DNA from: Paralvinella palmiformis
Lineage: Eukaryota > Annelida > Polychaeta > Terebellida > Alvinellidae
Assembly (NCBI GenBank): GCA_025642065.1
Contig: JAODUP010001265.1
Span: 1-64,000, forward strand
DNA length: 64,000 nt
Direction: 5' to 3'
Made by a program: the position numbers and the translations under genes. Positions 15,450-31,900 of the stretch are shown in pieces. The number at the start of each line of letters is the position of its first letter. Position 1 is the stretch's first letter. The notes beneath the pieces were generated by a model. That model did not search any database. It was given only the letters and a program-made list of their open reading frames with translations, and had not been told where the DNA came from.

Positions 15450-16580
15450 GAATCAAGGTATCCACAGCACATAGAAAACAGGAAAATTACTTGAAACTTT
15501 TCCCTACAAAAATTGGGAAAAATACTGCGAAGTTTTATGCCTTCATTCCAAATTTATAGCATTAGGAGTGGATGGAGACTACATTACTAAAAAGAAGTTA
15601 ATTCAACATGCAATTTTTGTACACAATACACAGGAAAATCCTTTTGGTTACACTGTTGAATTGCAATTAGATTTCAACACTATGTAGTCTTAGCAAGTCA
15701 TACACGTCAGTGACAATTCCCTGAACTCTATGGTTGGGATGATCTTGGGAGATCAACACAATACAAAGTGAAGCCATTCTTTTTCAATGTGGTAATTTCG
15801 GTGAATTTGAGATGATCTGACACATGATGTAACATCTTTTCTATGCGTTTAGGGGATTATTGAGTCAATGTTTAAGTATTTGGTGTTTAGCCAGGATGGG
15901 TATATAAGGTGAGCATTCACATAGGTCCATTATTGATAGTTATCTCATGCTGAATACACATCAGAAGAAATATTTGACTATTTGTTTTTTAAATCAATAA
16001 AATTGATTAAAATTAAAAAAATCTGATTAAAACTTTAAAAAATCGGATTTAAAAAATTAAATCATGATTTTTTGGGAGCCATGCACAGCCAGATATGATC
16101 TAAACCAATTAAGAAGTCACACTTTGAAGCCAAATAGTGTCTTGACTATACAAGTATATAGCATTTGATGGACTACAGGGTCAAATAAAGGAAACAATAT
16201 CGAATAGAACCCAAAACAGTATGTTTTTTTACATCGTTGGCCATCACTGTGAAGTCAGCTTTGGTTATGTGAGATTTCAGATGCACAGTTATGAACTTTT
16301 CAATATGTTTGACTAGCACAGCCATTCTATTGAGGGCTGCAAGTCACAATGAAACCATTAAAGTAATATATCCTCTTTTTACACACCAAAATATGTTTAT
16401 ATTGAACATAAATATTTAAAGGCTTGTGTACTGTTTTCTTTATCAATCAAATCTGCACAAAGTTTTACTTAAAATTTTATACTCTGCTAAGAATGCTTTT
16501 TGCTGAATTAATTTTGACATTTTGCATTAGCAGATTCATGTTTGAGTTCCATATGCCCTAACAGCTACTTACTGCTAAAC

Positions 16581-16621
<41 letters not shown>

Positions 16622-19600
16622 AACAAAATGTGGGCAATGCAGACTTCCATAATATAACATTCTACCTTCTGATACAACAATCTTTAAACTGGATTTACTT
16701 CTTTTTAATATTTCTAATTCTATTAGAAAACTTGCGTGCGTGTTATGCTATATGGATTGCTGTTGTTTTGTTGGCGATTCTGTGTTTATGGCATAATTGT
16801 AACAAAATAAAAATTTATATGTCCTATCTTCCATGACCATATTCACCTCTATTCCAGGTGTCCACTGTGAGTTAAACATCAACGAGTGTTTGTCTGGACC
16901 GTGTCGTAATGGCGGCAGCTGTGTGGACGGTATCAACAGCTACCGGTGTCTTTGTGCTGGAGGATATACCGGCGTTTTCTGTGAGATAGAGATAAATGAG
17001 TGTAATTCAGATCCATGTCAGAACCAAGGACTCTGTACTGACATGGTGAATGGGTACAGGTGTACCTGTGCACCAGGTTGGATGGGTACGAGGTGTACCG
17101 AGGACGTCCTTGAGTGTGCTTCACAGCCATGTCAGAATGGGGGATTCTGTCGGGAGGGAACCAACAGATACACATGTGCCTGTCAGCCAGGGTGAGTATT
17201 GAGAACTTGGGTTATTGGTTTTAAATAGCTAAATTATTTCTAGGTATTTAAAATATTCATTTCTAGAGAAGATATGATGGAGTTCTTATCAGCGTGTTTG
17301 TGGGGATGATTTAATGGCTGGATTTGTTTAAGAAAAATGTACATTATTCCAATTCCGTTATGTATGTTTCATAGACTTCAGGGACTTACAGGGATTTTGA
17401 CATCCTTAAGATCCTGTCCTATTGGCTTTTGGTATGGTGGCTGTAGTTGATGCTTGAATGATAATTACAGTGATCTGTTCCAAACTGTTATTCACCTAGC
17501 CAAAGTTGGTCAGTTATGTGTAAAGTGTGTTGAATATGGACCACTGTTTTATGAAGATGTAACACGTAGATTGATTAGTATGTCTGATCCACCTGGACTT
17601 GTTTGTTTATCTGTGTGTGTGTGTGTCTGTGTGGGTATATTTGTGTGTGTGCGTGTGTGTGCATGTGTGTGTGTGCACATGTGTCCACACCATCAGTGAT
17701 TCAATCAGCTGCACCAACAAGTGACAGAAAGGCCAAACTGGACAATGGAATGTTTTAAATCTCATGTAACTAACTGTAATGGATTTATCAGTTTTATTTG
17801 ATGGGATAATGATCAGTTTTCAGCACACAATGTTCATCATATTGCAGCTTTCAAGGCATCCACTGTGAGATAAACATCAATGAGTGCTTGTCCAATCCCT
17901 GCCAACACAATGGTGTCTGCCTCGATGGTATTAACAGCTTCACATGTCAGTGTTCTTCTGCCTGGTCTGGAACTCGCTGTGAACAAGATGTCAATGAGTG
18001 TGTATCATTTCCTTGTCAGAACAATGGCCAGTGCCAGAACTATGATGGCTTCTATACATGTACCTGTGCATCAGGATTTACAGGTGAGTGAAATATGGAT
18101 ACTTATTAACTAAATACTGCTTTGTCACTGTGATGTCAGAATTTGTCTGGGAGACTTCAATGCATGAAAGTTGATGATGTTGTTGATATTTGTAAACAAA
18201 TAGTATTTGTTCTAAACATTAATGGTGATGTTGTTACAAGAATGCATGTCAGTGTTGGCCTGTGTTTTAATTTTATTATGGTATTTTGGGATCACATACT
18301 GTAATGAAACATTTTGTATCGAAAGCTTTAAATTTTATGTTATTCCCTAAAATTTTTAATATTTATTTGTTTTTTGGAAAGGCCTCTATCTTTCTACCCA
18401 TGGTATAATTTAAAATAATATCAGTTTATTATATATGTGTGAAATTACTTTCTATATGGGTGTATTGTAATATTCTATTTTATGTCTAAGTTTGTGTGTG
18501 TGTGTGTGTATGTGTTTTCACCATTTCATGTTAACATCTTTCCAGGTGCCACTTGTCAGACAGATATCAATGAGTGCCTAAGTCAGCCATGTTTAAATGG
18601 TGCCACCTGTGTTGACTACACCAACATGTATGTGTGTCAGTGCATACCCGGATACACTGGCCAGCTTTGTGAAATAAACATTGATGAGTGTGATCCAAAT
18701 CCATGTGGTTTGAATGGTGTCTGCCAGGATCTGGTCAACGGCTTCAGGTGTCTGTGTTCTCAGGGATATACAGGTCCTAGATGTAGTGTGGAGATCAATG
18801 AGTGCATTTCTGAGCCATGCCTCAATGGCGGAGTGTGTCAGGATCAGGTAGCTGCGTTTAGCTGTCTGTGTCATCCTGGATACACAGGTAGGTTTTATGG
18901 GTTTTATGTAGGGATAGTGGACCAGTTTCGGTTTGTGTGTGGTGCATACTGTGGTATGTTTGATAGATTAGAAAACGTTGTTATTTAACAGTGAAGTGGT
19001 GAAGTATTACATGTACAAAAAGTGGCTTCTGTAATCCGTTCCCTGAAGAATCACCCATAAGTTGTATTCATGTTTAGTGCTTCTCTGTGCCAATGCCTAA
19101 CTCTACAAATAAATCAAATGGATAGGCACTCTATTTCAGATCTCACCACACCTAACTGCGTATACTTAGGGATGCTAAATTAAGTGTGGATGAATGTTCA
19201 GTAAGTGATGAATGGAAATGTATGAGTATTAGCTGTTAGATTTGAGTAAATAATAGAATTTAATCAGGATTGAGGTGATATTTCATTGTGGTCAAGTATT
19301 AATCAACTGTGCAGTATTGATACTTTGTTTTTTGATATAAGTCGCTTTACTGCTTCCACATGTAGGCAATGTATCTTATCATGTATTCAACAAACTGTAA
19401 TGTTGGTTAACATGCTGAGGGCCTATAAAAGGCCTAACCTTTCACTCAGGTTAGAGAACAACTTGCGAAACCAGACCTGTTGGATGTCTGCCGATACGGT
19501 TAATTTATGTAGAATTTGTTTGATTACTCAAACCCAAAATAAAATTGAGGTGAGCATCTGGGGTGTAAAAATGTTCTTTGCATAGGTTTCTTTTGAACCA

Positions 19601-21377
19601 CAGAAAATTACTGTTGACTGTAAACTATGGTGTCAAAGTAGTTATTTTGTGTATGTAGTAATTAGTCACCATTGAACCACACACACTTTACTGCGAGCTA
19701 TGGTGTCAAATGGTGTTGTAGCCACTTTCCTGAGGGCATGATATATTTGTCACTAATAAAAAGTGGATTAGCTGGGCCTCACAGACTGATGAGTAGCCCA
19801 GAGACATGTTTAGGTATACGTATGTATAGATATGGGTAGATGTAGAATATTTTACATTTAGATTGATGTATATCCACAGATTTATGGAGGTATAGGTCTC
19901 AAACCATGTTTAGACGTTGATGTTCTGAGCCAGTGCCACAATATATGTATCCTAAAACACACACATACACACACACACACATACAGAGAGACACAGACAA
20001 ACATGATTGTTCAAACTTGCCATATTAACTCTTTGGTCGTCATACTTCCAGGTGCCCAGTGTGAAATTGACATCAATGAATGCTTTCAACCCGAGATGAA
20101 TAAATGTCAGAATGGAGCAACATGTGTTGATGGCATTAATACATACAGCTGTCAGTGTCGACCAGGCTGGGAAGGCAGATTCTGTGAAATGGTTTGTAAT
20201 AAAACACTTCTTTGATAAATGTCTCATCTTTGATATCAGATCTTCGGATATAGCAACTGATTGATGAGTATTTGCTGCAGTATGTGGAGTTTCATGGTAT
20301 GCTTACTGCATCATATTTATCACAGATTCCATTTCCATTTTCAAAATGGGATGTCTTCTCTATGGTCAAACTCGTAGTGTCGCAGGTGAAAGATCATCAG
20401 CAGTGGTGTTTCAGTGTTGACCAAAGTCATTTGTTTTATCTGGATGTTTCATTTAGTGTGTATAATCCAGATGAAATGGCTCATTTATTGACAGTCTTGA
20501 CAAAGTTTTCTGCTTCCAATCCTGACATTTGTTATAGGTATCGCCGTGGGTGGAGTATACAGGGAGCACAATACATCAGTTATTTGTGAACCGTGGTAGT
20601 TCATTGTTAGAGCGAATGAATCGAAAATGCGAGTACCCCGGAACAAAACTGGGTGTCTACTGGTTTCTCTTGCATATCAGTTGATTAAGTTATTTATAAT
20701 ATTGTAATTAACAGATAGAGATGAGGACTTGATGATGTTAGTCAAATGTGATCTCCTTTATAATTATAAATATAAATATGTGAGGTAAATTAATTGGAAA
20801 ACATCAATATCAGTCTGTTAGTTTGGTTGTAAGGTTATAATTGGAGGAACGTTATTATTCTGTTTATGAGCCTGAAAAAAGAGTTGTTGATGATTGATGT
20901 TTTACTGCCACTTTTGTGCCCATGGTAGGCTAATTGGGCCAAGCAACCTCCAAAGGTAATGAAATGAAGTCAAAGACGAAACACCCTTCAGATTTGCTCA
21001 CACTGAGATTTGAACTTGGGTGGTAGTGATCTGTGATCTAACGTGCTACCTGAGTTAGACCAGCCTGAAACACGGTTATTATATGAATATATAATTATCT
21101 GTTTTTGGCACGATTGAGCACCACTGATCCTCCCCCTAGTGAATATAATGAAACAGAGAGCTCTTATCTTAGCTCTTTAAGTATGTTCACTGATCTCATC
21201 CTGATAAACTTAATCTATGATACGGTTCAAGCTCCTATGATGATTTCTTTCCTCAATGCATATATTCATCTTTCATACATTTACACTCACCCACAGAACT
21301 CTAAACTCAACTACATTATAATATGTTATATGTACACGTATATATGTTTATGCTGTATGTGCATATGTATGTATGTG

Positions 21378-21419
<42 letters not shown>

Positions 21420-22794
21420 TATGTTACATGTATGTGCAGGTGTACATATATCTGTAAAGATATGCACATACATACACCCTAGGGTACCACAGTAAGACAA
21501 CCCTTAGGCTATGTGGTTGCCTGGGTAACTGGTAGAATTGTATACTGAAAATAGATCCAAACGGTTATGTAATGTATGCAATATTTTTCTTATGTGATGT
21601 ATATTATATAACATGTTATCCGAAATAAATGATCTAATCTATCTATCACTGTCAGAGTGATTAATGTCCAAAAACAGTCTGTAATGTCCCACTTCAGTCT
21701 TGTATAATTGAGCATTGTAGTAATATTAGATAACATGATGAGACACCGTGACCAACAAGGCAAAATACCTCCTTGTGTTATGAGTTAAGAAAGGAACCTG
21801 AAATTACAGGTGACAGGAAATCTGATGAAACTCAGTCGCACTCCACTGATCTTTCATATGCACAGTGAGAAATAGATAAACAGATAGATAGATAAAATTA
21901 TAGATAGATGGAGAGAGAGAGAGAGAGAGGTTTGATGTAAAAAGGTGAAATGTTGTGAAGGCAGCGTGGACCAGTAAAAGATGAAATAGCTATTATATGT
22001 TCAAATCTAGCCTGGCCAGGGGTTATTTCTTGATAACCAGAAGTATTTGACCAATGTCAGTGTTGAAGTCACCTAAAGAATTAAACCATTTCAAGTTAAA
22101 CTATTCTAGATTAGATATTATCCATCAATAAATTCTCAGTGATATTCTTTAATAGTATAGCTTCCATTTAAGAAATATTGTCAAGTATTATTTATGATGT
22201 ATGCACAAGGTTGACTGTCAGCATATTTGTCTTGTAACATAACATTAATTGATATTTTATGAGTAGGATAGCCATAAAATGTCTTTAGATGGGCATTCAA
22301 ATGTGCTAATATATCTATGACTGTGATGTACCTCTTATATGAAAGGATGCATTGTTTTCTCATCAGTTTCTCAAAGTATTATGTGACCTTCAAAATATGA
22401 AATGGTAAGGTTTTAGATTGCCAGGTCAGAAAGTCTACAGCATGCATTGTTTATTTTTAAAATCACCCTGTCTTATTTGTATTTTCATATTTCAGGATAT
22501 CAACGAGTGTCTGTCTTCACCGTGTCAAAATGGAGGGACCTGTGAAGACAAACTGAATGGTTTCTTGTGTCAGTGTCCACCGAACTACACGGGCTTGCTG
22601 TGTAATCAGGATGTTAACGAATGTATTACAATCATGCCTTGTAGGAACTATATATCCTGTAACAACACTTACGGAAGCTATATCTGTGATTGTCTTCCTG
22701 GTAAGTGATGTGTGAGATGTTTTTGACATTTGTATGTGAATTAAGCCTGGTTAAATTGACTTAATTATAATAAATATACGAATAAAAATGTTAT

Positions 22795-22876
<82 letters not shown>

Positions 22877-23634
22877 CTGTACATTTGCATAACTGTATTC
22901 CCACAGATTTTCTAACTTCTTTTACCTGCTATTTTAATAATAATAATAATAATAATAATATATGATTTATGTAGCAGCACCTCACACAACAAAGTTATTA
23001 TGAGGTGCTTTATGCTAAAATATAGAACATACATGGATACATAATAAACAGTTAAAATACAACAGTATGATAAAGCATTTAGAAATAAGCAACAATGAAA
23101 AAGATTAATTTTAAATTGGATTGAACACAGTAAATGAGGAAAACTCAGTTGGAGTTTGTGTTTGGTAGATGATAACATATTGGAAACCACTTTCTAATCT
23201 CGTACATGGTATATATAAATGAACAAGCTACAAGTTGCCGAGACTATGATCAATACGTGAGCCATCATCACTAATTGGTAAACTTGTTCGATTTAGGTTA
23301 TACTGGCAGGCACTGTGAGGTGAACATCAACGAATGTGAGAGTAGTCCCTGCTACTTTGGTGGTACCTGTCATGACAGAGTGAATGGTTATACCTGCGAT
23401 TGTGTCGATGGTTTTATGGGCCCTCGTTGTGAAGCGATCATCAGACAGTGCACCTATACCTATCCGTGCGGTACGAACGCGGTCTGTGTAGAGAAACCGA
23501 AAGGTAGATTGTGTTTAGTAATGGACTTTTAGATTTTAGCATTAACAGCTAGAGGTAATGTCTTTGTAAATGAGAGCAGGTATCAACTTTAATTGTTTTG
23601 TTTAGTCATTGTATTTACTTATCAGGACTAATTA

Positions 23635-23671
<37 letters not shown>

Positions 23672-24786
23672 CATTATTAGTTGGTAATTATTTTAGGAAT
23701 TATGAACTTACATGTATTGTTATAAATGTGCTGCAGTTGAATATTAATTTGGTAAGAAATATTCATGGTTTTCGGTGAATATTTGAAATATAATGTTTAT
23801 GGCATTCGGTAAAGATAAATATGTTTTCTTAATATTTCATCTTATCTAACTGATGTCTCAGCAAGAATGTTTTATATTTCTTAATATTTTCTTTGGATAT
23901 GTGTATTATATTTAATAATATTAAAGTGATAAAGATTGAGAGCTCTTACGGTTTAATTTAACATCATTTTCAAATTGTTTTCTTCGAATTATAATAGTTA
24001 TGGTATGGCAACAAACACTTTATAAATGTTTGCTATTTTCTGTTTCTAGGAGGATATTCTTGTTTCTGTAATGCTGGTTACAAAGGCGACAAATGTCAGG
24101 ATGAGATTGATGAGTGTTTATCTAGTCCATGTTTTAATGGTGGAATATGTACAGATTCGGTTAATAACTACACCTGTCAATGTTTGCTAGGTAGGTAATA
24201 ATGGCAGAATGTGGCTAGTCTCCAGATAAAAATCTTCTGGGAATTTCTGGTTGTAAAAATATTTGATTGATACTGATTTTGAATGGTTAATATACACCTT
24301 ATCTTTTTTATCCCTCCATCTATCTGTCTGTCTGTATGGTGATCTAAGTATCTTTGTTATGATCTGTGTGTGTGGTGTGTGTGTGTGTGAGTGATTCTTT
24401 CCCTCTCTTCCTCTCTCATTCTGTCTCTTGCTCTCATTACCATAAAACTTACTGTACCATAACCACCTGATTTATTAATTTTGAAACAATTAAAATATTT
24501 CTGCAGGATATGAAGGCAAAAACTGTTTGATTGACATCAACGAATGTGCGAGCAACCCATGTCAGAATCAGGGCATGTGTGTTGAGCCTGAAGTGAATAT
24601 GTACAGGTGTGATTGTCAGCCAGGTTATACAGGTACCAACTGTGAGGTAGACATTAATGAGTGTCTTTCTGATCCATGTCAAACATTCCAGGTCTGCAAG
24701 GATTTTGTTAATGGATATAGGTACGGCTGTTCCACGTGATGTATTGTTTTGATCTGATTATTAATTCAGCCGTAATATTTAGCTGT

Positions 24787-24875
<89 letters not shown>

Positions 24876-25752
24876 CTCCAAGTAGTTATAGAGCTCTTTG
24901 ATATCACACATTAGTTAGGGGAACCTCCAAGTCAGAGTTCTAATTGAACCAAAGTTCTGGTGTTTATTAAATGTTTCCATATAGAGTGGACCACTCAGCT
25001 GTATGTGCTACAATGTTACCAATACTAAAACTAAAAATGCCACCGACTGACCGACCAATACTGTACTGAGTGTTGTTGACTTGGCCTTAAATGCATTCCT
25101 GATTGGACAGATTTATATTTGCTTAATATGTGCACCTAAACCAGTTAACTGCAAGAGACAGTTTGTTTCTTAGGTGGTTGTTGATAATGTTGAACTGTTG
25201 TGTCAAGTCCTTAGATTAGCATTCCTATTTAGAAAATATACTTTTGTCTTCACCTGTGTATTAATCAATAAGTCAGATTAAAATTAGTTTAGATACTTGA
25301 ATGATAACTGGTGTATAATATGCCGTATAATATTATACTGATGATGATGATGATGATGATGGTGACATACCTGTTTATCTGTAAATATGACAACAGTGCC
25401 ATTACAAAGAAAATTGAAAAATAAATAAACTACTCTCAAAGTATTTTATCCTATCATCGTGGCATATTAAGCAGTAATGTGTAGAAACAAAGTCATATAT
25501 CAGTATATGAGTAGTAATTGTAATATAGAAAGTTAATTGACAGGTCCAATCATGGTTAGGTTGAATGATTTAATTATGTAATCATGTAAAGCATGAAAAA
25601 TTATTGGGGAGGTGTAACCCAGATTTACAATTGACAAAATACTCAAATTTCACATCGAGTGCCAATATAAGTGAGAAAAACACCTCAGAAAAATCTTATA
25701 TGTATGCCACTGAGCTCAATTATTTTTGAGGATATTGGTGCTATAGAAGCTG

Positions 25753-25785
<33 letters not shown>

Positions 25786-26299
25786 AAGCTGGTGTGAAAA
25801 AATTAAATAAACAGAATATCATATATCTTATTTTATTGTGATGAGTAAACATTGCTGTGATGAGAATGATGATGATTTATTTGTCTAGTATGTGTCCTAA
25901 TCAGCTGATAGTCATCAGTCTACTTTTGCAGATGATGCTAAAAGAAAGTTTACCAGCTAAAGTAAAATATTTTCAGGATTTTCAACATAAATAATCATAG
26001 TTTTTTTATATAATATCCACTAGGTGTCAGTGTCCAGATGGCTATACTGGCGTAGAGTGCAGCGTTCTCATTGACAAATGTTACTCAAATCCTTGTCAAA
26101 ATGGAGGCACATGTACACTGTCTGGATCTGGCTATCTCTGTCAGTGCCAGTATCCATGGCAAGGTGTTAACTGTGAACTGAATGAGGATCCATGTTTTAA
26201 CAATCCCTGTCTACATCACGGCACTTGTTATCTGGATAGAACCAAGCCTCTAGGATATCAGTGTATCTGTACTGAAGGATTTATTGGTAAATTTTATTA

Positions 26300-26362
<63 letters not shown>

Positions 26363-27556
26363 AGATAGATGGATAGTGAGCAGGGGTGACTGAACTACTT
26401 TTATGTTGCGCTTGAGTAGAAGTAAAAGTAAACTTATAAAAATCTTCTCAAGTAAAAAGTAAAGCTACTTTCTAGAAGTCATTTAATTAAAAGTAGAAGA
26501 TTTATTGTAACACAGATTATGAGAATCAAATACACAGTACACAAGAGTGAACAGAATTCACTGCGTCCACATACACGTGCTGTCACCTTAAGTTCATCGC
26601 ATCCACAGATATGCTGCCACCTATGGTTCACTGAACAAAGCCCTTGTTCAGTTTTAGCAAAGCTGATTCTCAAAGTTGGTGTCACGAATGCGATTACAAA
26701 TTTGAAACATCTAAAAAATAGGTTGGCAAAATTATGACGAGTCTTGAACATCAGGGAGCATTAGCTGAAATATGTCTATCAAATGTTAGCATTCTCATAA
26801 AACTAATTTTTATACCACAGCGTATTAAAACATATGAGTTTACCTTAAATCCATCAAAAATACACAAGTTTGGTGACAACTTGTAATGCTAATTTGGAGC
26901 AGCTGTATGAATTGTCTCTTAAATCAAAGGCTATATGTTCTGACTAAATAAGTAACGAAAATATCACAAAGTAAATGAAAGTAATGAAGCAAAAAGTAGC
27001 ATTACTGCAAATAAAATTACTTTGTTACAAGTAAAAGTAGTTATTTGAAAAGTTACTTCAGTACATCCAGTTACTTGAAAAACCTACTCAAGTAGAGTAA
27101 AAAAGTAGTTTTACTTTGTTACAGGACACCCCTGATGGTGAGTGAGAGTGGAAGATAGAGAGCCATTTTATTTCTTATATAAATATTGGACTAATAATTA
27201 GATAGATGACAGCTATTGTCTGGCTAGAGTCGATTATTTATCATGTAAAACTAAATATTAATAATTAACTGTTACAGGGGAGCGTTGCCAAGGTGATATC
27301 TATGACTGTTTGTCAAATCCTTGTCGTAATGGTGGTTCATGTGTTGAGAGACTGGATGGTGTATCAGGTAAACATACTTACTTTAGTAATAATGATGTAT
27401 ATTATATGTGTAAATAATAATAAAGTATTTATTTCAGCTCCCATCAAATGTTTACAATGAAGTAGGATTGAAAATTATGTGTTTCTCTTCATTTATAATA
27501 TTTTGATATAATAATATAGCTGTCCTTTTTTTATTTCCATAGTATTTATTTCATGG

Positions 27557-27602
<46 letters not shown>

Positions 27603-27952
27603 TCATAATCCGTTAATCTGACAAGGTTTGTCACATGATAATATGTCGGATAAATGAGAATGTCAGAATATCGAGTCCGTGACATACCGGTAGTCTGTGT
27701 CATACATTTTTAAATCATAAAGATATACCTCCGTATTTAAACCAATATTCAATAACCGTGCGCAAGATACGGAATGGCATTGAAGCTATTGATCATTTTG
27801 ATGTTTGTTAATTACAGACACTATAAAGAAATACTCGTGTCACTTAGTCCATCTGATTAACTTATGATCTGCTCATTGGAAAGATCACATATTTGTGTTT
27901 TTAATTAGCTATGAATTGTTATGATTGGCTATTATATAGCCACAGACAATGA

Positions 27953-27996
<44 letters not shown>

Positions 27997-28920
27997 TTGT
28001 ATGTGTGAGTGTGTGTGTGAACATGCATGCCTGTATGTTTAAGTATATTACTATGTATATGAAATACTTTCAGGTTATAAATGCCAGTGCCCAGAACCAT
28101 ATACAGGCCAGTTCTGTGAGTCAGACTCACAAGGCTGTGGTCCTATTAACCAATGTCAAAATGGTGGAACTTGTCAACCTGTAGGCAGTGGTCAGTATTG
28201 TGTTATAGTGAGGTGATCAGTGTACTAGTTAAATAGCTAATATTTATGTTTTGGGTCTTACCAAATACATAGGCCTTGTGATTACTGAAATGGTATTCAG
28301 TGTTGAAGTTTTAAAGTGATGTACATTTTACATGTACATGGACACACACAAATAAATGCATGCACACATGCATGTTCATGCATTCCTTGAATCAGGAATA
28401 AGATCATATACCTACTTTGAAAGCAAATATAATTAAGCAATGCAAGTGTGCAAAGTTAATATATTATAATAACTAAATATGTTAAAAATATTTGAGAAGA
28501 AAGAAATGTATTAAACGTAATTTCTCATCCAAGACTCGGGAAGCCCACACCGCAGGTACCGTAATGAAAATGTTTGATGTAGGTAACGATGAAAAACATC
28601 AAATCGTAATAGTCAAGCCCTGTGATGCATATAATAGCAAAGGTACAACTTGTGTAATATATCTTTTCAGAGATTGGCCACAATAGGAAGTTTTTGTTAG
28701 GTTATGAAAGGTTTAATTTCCTTAACTAAACGAAGCAAATACTGATATCTGATTAACAAAAATGCAAGTTGTTCAAAGATAGCAATTACCTAACGACTAT
28801 GACTCAAGTTCATCAAGAACATTCTACTTGTTCTTGACAAAGAGCTTGTGTGTGTGTGTGTGTGTGTTACAGAGATATTTTCATTTTATGAAATAATAAT
28901 ATTATACACAAAAGAAAAGA

Positions 28921-28951
<31 letters not shown>

Positions 28952-31900
28952 GATATACCAGTATATGAAATAGCTATTAATGTAAATATAATGTATGTGC
29001 GAACACTACAAATGCCTTTGCACAGGGGATGCACAATAAATATATGGAATAAATAAATACAGAGAGAGTGAGTGAGTGAGTGAGAGAGTGAGACATAAAA
29101 CAACAGAAGAGAAAATCAGGCGATTAGAAATCCATCTCTTCTCCGATGCGCTCATCACAGCTGCGTATTTCTCTTCAGGATTTCGGTGTCTGTGTCTACC
29201 CGGATGGGCTGGTGACAGATGTCAGACGGAGATCAATGAGTGCGTAGTAGCCAGTCCTTGTCGAAACGGCGCTGCGTGTCTTAACACAGAAGGATCCTAC
29301 CAGTGTGTCTGTACAGCGTACTGGACTGGTCAAAACTGTGATGTGGATGTGAGGGAGTGTGATAGTAAACCATGTCTTAACAATGGTACCTGTATAGAAC
29401 AGCTGGGAGGTAACTTCTACTGTCAGTGTCCTCTTGGTAAGTTGGCTAGAATAGGTGTGCCTCTGGGACTGCGAGGATAAGTAATGTTTTGTTTAAATGT
29501 TTTTGTTATAACATCTTATTTTTAAATAACTTAATTGATTTTAACAAGAAGTTTGTGTGTATGTGTGTTTGTTTGGTTGTGAGTACAGAAGCATATTTTT
29601 ACCAATATACATTAAATTTGTTACATATGGAATCTGTTATTATATATTAAATGTCGTTCCTGTTTGTAATTAATAATGTATTACTTGGCTGAAGCAAAGT
29701 AGTTAAGGTGTATGCTCACTGTTAGTATTGTCTTAAGGAGAAAATATTCTTTAATAGAGACCAGTAATACCATATTGTACTTTCAACAAGTATAGTACGT
29801 GCCTTTATTTACTGAAATAACCGTTTACACTTTTTTCCTCTTATTTGTGCACGACCAACTATTTAATAACAACCCATCCGTCAATGGTCATACATTATGT
29901 AACATAATCTAAAATGAATATCACCTAAATAATTTATTACTTTTGTTTAGCTTTAATATTTCTGTGTAGGTCTATTAACATAACTCAGTCATCTACTGAT
30001 GTAGATTGTGAGACTGATCCTGTGGATCTCAATTAGTTATCTCCTATTTCACTGATGTAGTTTGATTCGTCACGTATCCAGCTCTGGAACTTTGAGGTTA
30101 ATAATGTTTCAAATGGTATAGTCAATGAAAGGTAACCTCGACGTAAACGCATCCGCAGTGGCTGTAAATAAAGGGTGTATCAGTGATTTGGAAAACAGTA
30201 TATAGTTTCATATTGCATAAAATTATTAATACTATTTAATTTAAAATGATTATCTACTTTTTTCTGTTCAATTGCCTACCTATTTCCCCATAAAATCATG
30301 ATGACGGCTCACATAAGTCACATACCTTATCAGCAGACACACACAAATGTAGATATTTTGATGTGTCATCAATCTGAATTTCCATGATAACCAAAGGCAT
30401 TTGTGAATATCCGTATGCATCTGTTCAAAAAGAGATAATAAACACAACTATTTTCTCAGCAGACATCACTCAAACAATAACGTGATAGTTCAAACAGCAT
30501 ACGCTTAGAATTTAGGCTACCATGTGCACAAACGTGGCTGTAAAACATCAATCATCATTATTATAAACATGTCTGTTTTCTGGTATTCAAAAATACAGTA
30601 GATCTAGCTAGAATCTGAGACCGCTAATCAATAATTCAGTGATAGAAATCTGAAGCTATCAGGATTAAACTATTGTACATTTTGCTTAATGATTGGTGCA
30701 CCTTGGCAACACAAATTATTCAAGCCAGTGGCATTGTTATGTTTCTTTGCATCAAGACTATGATGCACATTCTTAGAATACTAAGCAAATTTGAATTTTT
30801 AAGGATGTAATTGTCACCAATGTTTTCTGCTACCTATAAATTGATAAATATTTTAAATTGTCAGTTTTTTTAGATTCAAGCTATCATGCTGGCATCGTAT
30901 GGCAATTTATGGTACTAATTAAGACTCGTTTTGATGCTTCCTTAGATTGATTGGCATATGCTCCGTTTACATTTTACGTTGACTTGATAATGTTATTTTG
31001 TCTTGTTTTCTTCTAAATTGATATTTTTCTTTCAGGATTCAGCGGTAATTTGTGTGAAGTGGACATTGACGAATGTGCTTCTGCCCCTTGTCGCAATGGC
31101 ATCTGCGAGAATCTGCGAGGTCGCTATAATTGTATCTGTAGCCCAGGATTTACAGGTAATATCATTCAGTCTGTGTTTAGGAATTCTGCAATTGGCATGA
31201 CCATAATAAAAGAGACTCATGCCATAACACAGTGAAAATAAATGACGTTTCACTGAAATATCAGTGAAGTTTCATTAAAATGTTAAATATATTATGTCAG
31301 CATATTGAGTAAACTTTCATTGAACTTGCATTGAATTATCAATGGATAAATATTACTATCCAGGCACAAAAAGGTGTGTGTATGTGATCAATGTTCAGAA
31401 TTGTTTAGAATTTTTTGGCGATTTTGTTTGAATTTTAAATAAAAGACTCATTCCATTTTTAAAGACCTATTTTAGACATATCATAACGTAACACATACAA
31501 CATTATTAATAGAAATAAAGAATAAATCAAACAGGACTGGATGGAGAAAAATTAAGAGACTTTCATGCCCATAATTCTAATCCATCATTGTATCACTGAC
31601 ACATTTATAATAATCCATCACACATAAATGATTTAGTATATTTAGAATAATATAACAGAGATAAATCACCTTTTTTTTAGAATGATATCATTAAAAAAAG
31701 CTATTTATGATATTAATAAATAAAGTGGATTTTATAAATCGATTTCAATTCTAGGTCAGAATTGTGAGTCGTCAATAAAGGAGTGTAGCTCCCAGCCATG
31801 TCAGAATGGAGGAACCTGCGTAGATCTAGGTCAAGGTTACATCTGTCAGTGTGCTCAAGGCTTTGTTGGCGTTCACTGCGAGATTAACTTAAATGAGTGT

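Larger units (their letters stand above)
7681..16857 (+). other. 9.2-kb crb intron, no exon recognised
   Basis: Seen here: GTGA repeats (7829-7960), CA/GT blocks (8268-8300, 8371-8402, 8753-8783, 9904-9945), TA blocks (9253-9297, 11928-11972, 15412-15447), a long TC tract (13171-13249), two SINE copies (11686-11878; about 14877-15072), a SINE fragment (12837-12893) and an AT-rich element with repeated gatttaaatc ends (about 15165-16080). No further EGF or LamG coding segment is visible in any frame. Confidence 0.7.
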
